19,399 bases of DNA. Origin: CALWZE01 sp964645785 (GTDB lineage Bacteria; Bacillota; Clostridia; Oscillospirales; Ruminococcaceae). Numbering within the stretch: the stretch's first letter is position 1; each line of letters starts with the position of its first letter. The notes under the pieces are model-generated. The model was not told where the DNA came from, did no database searches, and worked only from the letters and a program-made list of their open reading frames with translations. This document shows, piece by piece, positions 1 to 5,708 of the stretch. Location: positions 1-19,399 of the forward strand of contig CAZYAV010000045.1 in assembly GCA_964645785.1 (NCBI GenBank), read 5' to 3'. The position numbers and the translations under genes are program-made.

Positions 1-27
1 TATGCTGGATAAAGCGCAAAAAAGGCA

Positions 28-342
28 ATGACATCAAGCTGGAAGGAGCGCCATCCGGAAATGGGGGTGGTTGCGGTGAAGTGCAGCACCACCGGAGACC
101 TCTTTTTCGACACGACAAGGGACACCGCCACATGGTTTAACCGGCATCGCTTTGAGCTTGCGGGGAAGAATCACCGCAACAAGCCTTTACAGGCGCTTTG
201 GAACCGGTACGGGGAGGACGACTTTGCGCTGACAGTGGTGTCTGCGCTGAAATATGACAACGAGGAAGAGGTTACCGCCAAGGACTTAAAAGAGCTGCTG
301 GAGCTGTGCCTGTTAGAGTATCCGGAAGCGAAGAAAATTTAG
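28..342 (+). CDS. Small GIY-YIG-nuclease-like protein
   Basis: A 104-residue protein of the short GIY-YIG-like type found in Clostridia. The segment EMGVVAVKC lies where GIY-YIG domains carry the GIY strand, followed by a conserved-looking NRHRF, HRNKPLQ.LWN.YGED.F pattern (about residues 38-67) and a leucine-rich C-terminal helix. The GIY and YIG tyrosines are not evident, so catalytic activity is doubtful; a binding role is as likely. An in-frame stop at 10-12 makes ATG 28 the first possible ATG. An open frame from the left edge ends in TGA at 29-31, giving an ATGA overlap, so this may be the last gene of an operon entering from outside the window. The Shine-Dalgarno sequence is poorly placed, and ATG 61 behind GGAAGGAG is an alternative start. 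Family assignment is from recalled pattern only. Confidence 0.62.
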   Translation: MTSSWKERHPEMGVVAVKCSTTGDLFFDTTRDTATWFNRHRFELAGKNHRNKPLQALWNRYGEDDFALTVVSALKYDNEEEVTAKDLKELLELCLLEYPEAKKI

Positions 343-437
343 GGAAATGGTGCGGCAAACCGCCCGTTCTCTTTCAAAGAACGCGCTCCGCTGAATATTC
401 TTTTATAGAAGACCCGTGCGGGCGCCCGCCGAGCCTG

Positions 438-470
438 CGCCGCAATTTGGGGCAAAGCCCCCTTGCGGCG
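438..470. repeat. Compound stem-loop
   Basis: An 8-bp outer stem (CGCCGCAA 438-445 with TTGCGGCG 463-470) encloses a 5-bp inner stem (GGGGC 449-453 with GCCCC 457-461) around an AAA loop. It lies about 95 bases after the GIY-YIG-like gene. There is no T-run on either side, so it is not a standard intrinsic terminator; it may be a transcript-end structure or part of a dispersed repeat. Confidence 0.4.
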
Positions 471-635
471 ATAAGCACCGGCCGGGAGCGGGCAAGCGGG
501 AAACAGACGAAAGAAGCTGGCCGGATAAGCAAGCCAAAGCAAGCAGGTATGCGGACGGCGCGCGGCATGCTGCCGGAAGCGGGACGGGGAAGCGCCCCAA
601 AAATGAAGCGCAATAGGCTGCGTGACGAATCCTTA

Positions 636-652
636 CCATATAGTATATATGG
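636..652. promoter_or_regulatory. A+T-rich perfect palindrome, possible operator
   Basis: CCATATA (636-642) and TATATGG (646-652) are perfect inverted copies around GTA, and two more outer positions pair (TT 633-634 with AA 654-655). It stands out in G/C-rich surroundings, 157 bases before the acetyltransferase start. The size and symmetry suit a dimeric repressor site (GntR/PadR-like sizes), and it overlaps TATA-rich sequence that could serve as a -10. No regulator gene lies in the window. Confidence 0.3.
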
Positions 653-808
653 CAAAACGGCAAAGACAGAGGTAAGCCGTTCGGCCAATCGCAGGTCGGT
701 GCGGAACCGTGTGTGTGGCAGGGGGCCGCGCAGCGGGCGGCATCAAGGGGCAGCCCCGCGAGGGCGCCCACTTCCGCAAAAAATACACAAGCATATAAAG
801 TTAGCGCG

Positions 809-1252
809 ATGGATATTGTCGAGGTGAAGGCGGACAAAAAGCGATATCTCCCCCTGCTGCTGTTGGCGGACGAGCAGGAAGAGATGATAGACCGGTACCT
901 TGCAGCCGGGACGATGTACGTTCTGCGGGATGAGGGGATTAAGGCGGAGTGTGTCGTGCTGGATGCAGGCGGCGGGGTGCTGGAAATAAAAAACATCGCC
1001 ACCGACCCGCGGTTCCACCGCAGGGGCTACGGCAAAGCGCTGATTGCGTTTATTGAAGACAAGTACCGGGGCGATTATTCGGTTTTGCAGGCCGGGACGG
1101 GGGACAGCCCGTCGACAGTCCCGTTTTACGAAAAGTGCGGCTTTGTCCGCTCGCATGTCATAAAAAATTTCTTTACCGACCAGTACGACCACCCGATTTA
1201 TGACGGCGGCGTGCGGCTGACCGACATGCTTTACCTGCGAAAAAAGATATAA
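809..1252 (+). CDS. GNAT family N-acetyltransferase
   Basis: A 147-residue acetyltransferase predicted to move an acetyl group from acetyl-CoA to an amine on a small molecule or protein; the substrate is unknown. The GNAT core is clear: the strand LEIKNIATDPRF leads into the acetyl-CoA pyrophosphate loop HRRGYGKAL (about residues 70-78), then helix alpha-3, and the late motif STVPFYEKCGFVRSH (about residues 101-115), in which the Tyr/Cys-Gly-Phe turn is typical. ATG 809 starts the family-typical MDIVEVKADKKRYLPLL segment; extending upstream (towards 713) adds a low-complexity Arg/Ala stretch unlike the family. No good ribosome site precedes 809, so the start is less sure than the identity. 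It stands alone between two long gaps. Confidence 0.82.
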   Translation: MDIVEVKADKKRYLPLLLLADEQEEMIDRYLAAGTMYVLRDEGIKAECVVLDAGGGVLEIKNIATDPRFHRRGYGKALIAFIEDKYRGDYSVLQAGTGDSPSTVPFYEKCGFVRSHVIKNFFTDQYDHPIYDGGVRLTDMLYLRKKI

Positions 1253-1857
1253 GGAACAGGCTCGCCGCGCGCGGGCGCAAAAAGGGAAATCCCGCCGCGG
1301 CCGGTGCGCAGGCGGGCTTTGTCTGCGCGTATGGGGCGGCTGGGCGGCAGGTTCGGAACTGCCGTTCGGGGCGGCCGTTTGGCGGCGGCTTTCCCTGCCG
1401 CAGCACAGACACCGGAATCGGAGCATTGCAAAGAACAGCAGAGGGGAGGAAAACCGGCATGGGCGCGGGGCTTGGCGCAAGCCTGACAAAGCGGCCGGTG
1501 CGTTTTCGATGAAAATTTCTGCCATAAAGCCGGTGGAGGCGGCGACCCCCTGCACCGCCCTGCGCAGACCCCGGAAGAGCGGCGCGGCGGGCGCGTACGC
1601 CGTAGCCTGCGCCAATCTGTGCCGTGTCCCCGCCGTGAACCGCAGCGGGAACCCCGGCATCTCCGCCGGCGGCTGGCACAGGCGGTACACGCCCTGCCGG
1701 AACAGGACGAAGCCGGGCGAATAGGCAGGTCGGGCAGCCGGCGCGGCATAACCCGCCCCGCTTTACCCAGGCGCGGCGGAGCAAGGCGGGGAAGCCGTGC
1801 CGCCCTGCTTTCCCGGCAGGGCGCGAAAGCCCGCGGGGCGCAGAAGGAGACGGAGAG
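1253..1857. other. Long intergenic stretch without a supported gene
   Basis: This 605-base, very G/C-rich gap lies between the two acetyltransferase genes. Several overlapping frames are open on both strands, as expected from composition, but none has a ribosome site, family pattern or sensible protein composition. The minus-strand reading around 1480-1560 (FMAEIFIENAP and flanking residues) is the only stretch that looks non-random, and it could be a dispersed intergenic repeat. A terminator-like hairpin sits near the left end (1291-1320), and the right end carries the ribosome site AAGGAG (1844-1849) of the next gene. Confidence 0.5.
1291..1320 (+). terminator. Terminator-like hairpin after first GNAT gene
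   Basis: CCCGCC (1291-1296) pairs with GGCGGG (1311-1316) around a 14-base loop that can pair further within itself, followed by CTTT then GTCTG. It begins 38 bases after the acetyltransferase stop. The T-run is short, so it is a weak intrinsic-terminator candidate. Confidence 0.3.
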
Positions 1858-2385
1858 ATGGCGTTTACAGTGAGACCCTATAAACCCGGCGAGGAAACCT
1901 ATGTAGCGGACGCGCAGATAAGGATTTATACGGAAGAATACAACTGGGGGCCTGCTTTTACGGATTACGCGGTTCAAATCGCGCTGGACTTTGCCGCCCG
2001 GGAAAAGGAGGACGGGGAAGGACTGTGGGTTGCAGAAGCGAAGGGGAAATTGATTGGCTGCATCCTGCTTTGCCGCACGGAAGAACCGTTAACATGCCAA
2101 CTGAGGCTTTTTTTGGTGGAAAGGGAGTATCGCCGTTATGGGGTGGGGTCTGCGCTTACAAAAGAATTGATCGGGAAAGCGAAAGCAGCGGGATATGAGA
2201 GGCTTGTCCTTTGGACGGCGAGCCCCCTCAAATCCGCAATCCGCCACTATGAAAAGCTGGGATTTTGCCCGGTAGAAGAAATTGAAAATACATCCTGGAG
2301 CCTGGACGGAGAGAAGCTGAACGAAATCAAGATGGTCATGAATCTTGAAGGGTACGGCTTGTCGGACGGAATGGCCATACCATAG
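1858..2385 (+). CDS. GNAT family N-acetyltransferase
   Basis: A 175-residue acetyltransferase using acetyl-CoA; the acceptor cannot be read from sequence. Motifs are in order: an N-terminal FTVRPYKPGEE strand, the core strand LRLFLVEREY followed by the acetyl-CoA loop RRYGVGSAL (about residues 91-99), helix LTKELIGKAKAAGYERL, and the C-terminal SAIRHYEKLGFCPVEE (about residues 124-139). ATG 1858 lies 8 bases after AAGGAG, so the start is well supported. The last residues (EGYGLSDGMAIP) run past the usual end of the fold and may be a read-on tail. It is not closely related to the first acetyltransferase, so this is not a recent duplication. The next gene starts 132 bases later. Confidence 0.86.
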   Translation: MAFTVRPYKPGEETYVADAQIRIYTEEYNWGPAFTDYAVQIALDFAAREKEDGEGLWVAEAKGKLIGCILLCRTEEPLTCQLRLFLVEREYRRYGVGSALTKELIGKAKAAGYERLVLWTASPLKSAIRHYEKLGFCPVEEIENTSWSLDGEKLNEIKMVMNLEGYGLSDGMAIP

Positions 2386-2517
2386 CCGCCCGGTTTTGTT
2401 TTTGAAAGGGAATCGGGGGGCTGCGTTTGTTTTTAAGGGCAGGCTCGCGCAAAAAAGCAAAGCCCGCGGCGAAAAATAAAAAACAGAGAAAGCACAAAGC
2501 AAAAGAGGCGTTCCAAA

Positions 2518-3912
2518 TTGAATATGAAAACAGCAAAGCGGCGTGTGGATATTCTGCACGGCTCTATCTGGCGGGGACTGCTGCAATTCGCCATGCCTGT
2601 CGCGGCAACGGCGATTCTGGCACAGCTGTTCAACGCATCGGACATTGCGGTGGTCGGCAATTTCACCGGGGACGGGCGCACGGTGGCCGTTGCCGCGGTC
2701 GGTGCAAACAGCCCGGTCATCGGGCTGCTGGTCAACCTGTTTGTCGGGATTTCGCTGGGCGTCACGGTGGTGATTGCAAACGCTATCGGAAAAAAGGACG
2801 GGGAGGCCGTGCAAAAGGCGGTGCACACCGCGATTGTCGTGTCGGTGCTCGGCGGCGTGCTGGTTGGGGCTGCCGGCGAGCTGGCGGCGGCGCCGCTGCT
2901 CAAGACGCTGCATGTCCCCCAGGAGGTGTTCCCGTCGGCGCTGCTGTATCTGCGGATCTATCTGCTGGGGATGCCGGTCATTCTTTTGTATAACTTTGAA
3001 GCCGCCATCTTCCGCAGCGTGGGCGAGACAAAGATTCCCCTGACCGCGCTGGCGCTCTCGGGCGTGCTGAACGTGATTCTCAACCTGTTCTTTGTGGCCG
3101 TGCTGCACATGACGGTGGACGGGGTCGCGATTGCGACGGTCGCCTCCAACGCCATCAGCTCGGCGATTCTGTACCGCAGCCTGCGGCTTACCACGCGGGA
3201 AATCCACCTGGAGCCCCGCCGCCTGCGCATCGACCTCGGCAGCCTGAAGCAGATTCTGCGCATCGGGCTGCCCGCCGGTATCCAAAGCTCGGTCTTTTCC
3301 CTGTCCAACATTGTCATTCAATCGGCCATCAACAGCCTGGGGACGGTGGTGATGGCGGCGTCGAGCGCGGCGTTCAATATTGAGGTCATCAGCTACAATC
3401 TTCTCAACGCGTTCAGCCAGGCGTGCACCACCTTTGTCGGGCAGAATTTCGGCGCGGGCGATTTGGACAGATGCAAAAAAACGCTGCGGCGCAGCCTTGT
3501 GGAGGGGCTTGCCGTGCTGGCGGCGGCGATTGCGCTGATTCTGTTCTTCGGCAAAAGCTTGCTGGCTGTCTTCAACAGCGACCCCGAGGTCGTCGCCATC
3601 GGCTATGTCCGGCTGACGGTGATCATGGTCTCCCACCTGTTCAGCCTGATTTACGAGGTTCTGTCCGGATATCTCCGGGGGTTCGGCATCTCGTTTGTGC
3701 CCGCGGTGCTGACCATCCTCGGTGTGTGCGGGGTGCGCATCGGGTGGATCAGGCTGGTGTTCCCGCACAGCCGAACCTTTGAGACGATTATGGTCGGGTA
3801 CCCGATCAGCCTCGCCATCACGACCGTTCTGATCCTGAGCGCCGTCGTCTGTTACCGCCCCGCGCGCCGGTTTTCCGCGATGCCGCAAAACCGGCAGACC
3901 GGCCGGGCGTAA
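2518..3912 (+). CDS. MATE family multidrug/cation efflux transporter
   Basis: An integral membrane transporter of the MATE family, expected to export drugs or metabolites in exchange for Na+ or H+. Its 464 residues and roughly twelve hydrophobic segments match the family length and two-bundle layout. Typical elements are the opening HGSIWRGLLQFAMPVAATAILAQ, the first-helix end LFNASDIAVVGNF, a mid-protein R.ILRIGLPAGIQSS segment opening the second bundle (about residues 250-262), and FVGQNFGAGD (about residues 304-313). TTG 2518 sits 9 bases after AGAGG; ATG 2524 is in frame two codons later and is the alternative start. The 3' end contains a 9-bp inverted repeat (3866-3874 with 3887-3895) inside the coding sequence. 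It is not functionally tied to the surface locus that follows. Confidence 0.9.
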   Translation: MNMKTAKRRVDILHGSIWRGLLQFAMPVAATAILAQLFNASDIAVVGNFTGDGRTVAVAAVGANSPVIGLLVNLFVGISLGVTVVIANAIGKKDGEAVQKAVHTAIVVSVLGGVLVGAAGELAAAPLLKTLHVPQEVFPSALLYLRIYLLGMPVILLYNFEAAIFRSVGETKIPLTALALSGVLNVILNLFFVAVLHMTVDGVAIATVASNAISSAILYRSLRLTTREIHLEPRRLRIDLGSLKQILRIGLPAGIQSSVFSLSNIVIQSAINSLGTVVMAASSAAFNIEVISYNLLNAFSQACTTFVGQNFGAGDLDRCKKTLRRSLVEGLAVLAAAIALILFFGKSLLAVFNSDPEVVAIGYVRLTVIMVSHLFSLIYEVLSGYLRGFGISFVPAVLTILGVCGVRIGWIRLVFPHSRTFETIMVGYPISLAITTVLILSAVVCYRPARRFSAMPQNRQTGRA

Positions 3913-4438
3913 GGCGCCGCCCCTGCGCACGCCCAATCGGCCGCGACCCGATTCGCTTGTGGGACACCGGCACGGATTCCGGACGTGAAAAGGGCGGCCG
4001 GGAACCCGACGGGAAACGGCACAGAGGGGCGGAAGATCACGCAAACGGCGTAAATCCACATAAATACGCTATTATTTGGGAAAAGGTTGATTTTATCGAG
4101 AGCTTCTATTAAAATAAAAATGGTTACGATTTCGATTTCATCTCACGGCAAAAAGCAGCGACGGAATCGGCCGCAAACCGGGCTCATCGCAAACAGAATA
4201 TCCAAAATGGCCTGGGGGTAGTGTGTGTCCCGGGCTGGTGGTATTTAAGGCGCGATGCGCCCCGGCGTTTTACCGCCCGGCACACGCCCAACCTGGCGCC
4301 GCGGGGCGGTGAACACATTTCGCGCCGCTGAATAGGAATAGATATAGAAGAGGCGAGCCGCGGGTCGAGGTTCCCGAGCCGGAGCCGCGCAGGATGGCGG
4401 TATCCGGACACTATGACATGGAAATGGGGGCGACACCC
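3913..4438. other. Upstream region and leader of the surface locus
   Basis: This 526-base non-coding stretch divides in two. The first 150 bases are G/C-rich with no gene. From about 4060 to 4140 the sequence turns sharply A+T-rich and holds a well-formed promoter (4087-4115). A long leader of about 315 bases follows, before ATG 4439. The leader contains a small hairpin (GGCGC-GAT-GCGCC, 4249-4261) and a 33-codon open frame (4120-4221) without a ribosome site. I did not recognise a known riboswitch. Confidence 0.5.
4087..4115 (+). promoter_or_regulatory. Candidate housekeeping promoter of the surface locus
   Basis: TTGATT (4087-4092) and TAAAAT (4110-4115) lie exactly 17 bases apart in an A+T-rich island, with 4/6 and 5/6 matches to the vegetative consensus. 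The predicted start near 4122 gives a leader of about 315 bases before the first gene of the locus. It is the best promoter I find in the window, and its position suits transcription of the whole downstream cluster. Confidence 0.55.
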
Positions 4439-4903
4439 ATGACGGAAAAGGAATTGCATAAGCTCAAACGGCACGACCTGCTATCGCTTCTGGTTGCACA
4501 GGGGCAGGAGGGGCTCGCGCTGGAGACAAAGCTTGCCGAGACGGACGGCCAGCTGAACGAGACAACCCGGCTGAGCGAGCGGCTGAAGGAGAGGCTGAAT
4601 GAAAAGGACGCGCAGATTGAACGGCTGAAAGAGCGGTTGAACGAGAAGGACGCGCAGATTGAGCGGCTGAAAGAGAAGCTGGACGAAAAGGACGCGCGCA
4701 TCCATCTGTTGGAAAAGCAGGTTGAGGAAATCGCGGCCGGCCGGTACGCGGGGATGGAGAACGTCGAATCCCTGAGCGATATCTCGCTGCGGCTGGAGAT
4801 GATGCTGCGGGCCGCGCAAAAGGCGGCAGACCGCTATATGAAACAGGTGCAGGCGCCGCCCGCCCCGGCACAGCAGAATCCGAAAGGAGCGGCGGACGCC
4901 TGA
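4439..4903 (+). CDS. Coiled-coil protein with 14-residue repeats, preceding signal peptidase
   Basis: A 154-residue cytoplasmic protein with no signal peptide or membrane segment. The N-terminus (MTEKELHKLKRHDLLSLLVAQ) resembles a small family I associate with clostridial signal peptidase/surface-protein loci; function unknown. Residues 49-90 (nt 4583-4708) are three near-identical 14-residue units (LKERLNEKDAQIER), two full heptads each, flanked by further heptads, so a long parallel coiled coil is predicted. The C-terminal half has a second helix (ISLRLEMMLRAAQKAADRYM) and a Pro/Ala tail. ATG 4439 follows GGGGG by 8 bases; in-frame ATGs at 4394, 4418 and 4424 are less likely. Its stop overlaps the next start as TGATG, so it is probably translationally coupled to, and may scaffold, the signal peptidase. 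Confidence 0.75.
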   Translation: MTEKELHKLKRHDLLSLLVAQGQEGLALETKLAETDGQLNETTRLSERLKERLNEKDAQIERLKERLNEKDAQIERLKEKLDEKDARIHLLEKQVEEIAAGRYAGMENVESLSDISLRLEMMLRAAQKAADRYMKQVQAPPAPAQQNPKGAADA

Positions 4904-5661
4904 TGAGCGAAAAACAGACGGAATCCCATAAAGCTCTTTTTCGCGTAGCGCCGCGCAAGGCCGGAAGAAAAAAGGCTTTTCGGATAGAGCCGGCTGCGCA
5001 GAAGCAGAAATGGACAAGGCAAACGCGAAAGAAGAACGCGGCAAAGGCAGAGGCGGGGCGGCAGTCCGGCGCGCCGGCGACGGAATCTCCGACTGCAACC
5101 CCCACCCTGGAGCAGCTGGAGAAAGAGCTGGAAAAGTCCCGCTACCGGGTCGGGTTCCTGCGCGTCGTGCGCAACACGGTGCTTTGTCTGGTGGTAGTGG
5201 CGGCGGTCAGCGCGCTGATTGCCATGCTGTTCCTGCCCGTGCTGCAGATTCACGGCGCATCCATGACCCCCACGCTGGAGGAAAAGGATATCGTGGTGGC
5301 GATTGGGGTCGGCAAATGCAGGCAGGGCGACCTGATTGCGTTTTATTACAACAACAACATCCTCATCAAGCGGGTGATTGCCACAGCCGGGGATTGGGTG
5401 GAGATTGACGACGCGGGCAACGTGTCGGTCAACGGGCAGCCGCTTGAGGAGCCGTATCTTACCGAAAAATATCGGGGGGACTGCGACATTACCTTTCCCT
5501 ACCAGGTGCCGGACGGACGGTATTTTGTGATGGGGGATCACCGGGACACCAGTATTGACAGCCGCAGTTCGCTGGTGGGCTGCATCAGCGGCGACATGGT
5601 GATCGGGCGGATTGTGCTGCGGGTTTGGCCGCTGAACACCGTTCGTTTTTTTGGCGGCTGA
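4903..5661 (+). CDS. lepB: Signal peptidase I (S26A, Ser/Lys type)
   Basis: A membrane-bound leader peptidase that cuts Sec signal peptides on the outer face of the membrane. Of 252 residues, the first ~85 form a long, very basic cytoplasmic extension (Lys/Arg-rich, then LEQLEKELEKSR), much longer than in typical Gram-positive enzymes. One membrane helix follows (about 89-111), then the catalytic domain: GASMTPTL with nucleophile Ser120, IKRVIATAGD with general base Lys156, and box E GDHRDTSIDSR (211-221). The start overlaps the coiled-coil gene stop (TGATG), with AAAGGAG upstream. The basic extension plus a coupled coiled-coil partner suggests, by inference, a cytoplasmic docking contact. 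Likely clients are the adhesin, pilin and ancillary protein encoded just downstream. Confidence 0.93.
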   Translation: MSEKQTESHKALFRVAPRKAGRKKAFRIEPAAQKQKWTRQTRKKNAAKAEAGRQSGAPATESPTATPTLEQLEKELEKSRYRVGFLRVVRNTVLCLVVVAAVSALIAMLFLPVLQIHGASMTPTLEEKDIVVAIGVGKCRQGDLIAFYYNNNILIKRVIATAGDWVEIDDAGNVSVNGQPLEEPYLTEKYRGDCDITFPYQVPDGRYFVMGDHRDTSIDSRSSLVGCISGDMVIGRIVLRVWPLNTVRFFGG

Positions 5662-5708
5662 GCTGCCCTGCGCGGCGGATTTGTTTCTTCAGAAAGGAGA
5701 CTGCATGT

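Larger units (their letters stand above)
343..808. other. Long intergenic stretch without a supported gene
   Basis: This 466-base G/C-rich gap holds open frames on both strands, but they are arginine/alanine/proline-rich, lack ribosome sites and resemble no family I know. It does hold two structured elements, a compound hairpin at 438-470 and an A+T-rich palindrome at 636-652, listed separately. A decayed gene or an intergenic repeat is possible but not shown. Confidence 0.5.

Noticed and set aside
2..31. 3' end of an upstream gene (MLDKAQKRQ then stop)
   Set aside because: The ATGA overlap with the first gene is suggestive, but nine codons at the window edge are too few to call a gene.
3866..3895. 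9-bp inverted repeat GCCGGTTTT / AAAACCGGC as terminator of the MATE gene
   Set aside because: It lies inside the coding sequence before the stop, has a 12-base loop and no T-run after it; probably incidental.
4120..4221. 33-codon open frame in the leader of the surface locus
   Set aside because: Its ATG lies almost at the predicted transcription start, has no ribosome site, and the peptide resembles nothing I know; retained only as a leader note.
4583..4708. 42-bp DNA repeat as a regulatory element
   Set aside because: The three copies encode heptads of the coiled coil in frame and differ mainly at third positions, so protein function explains them.
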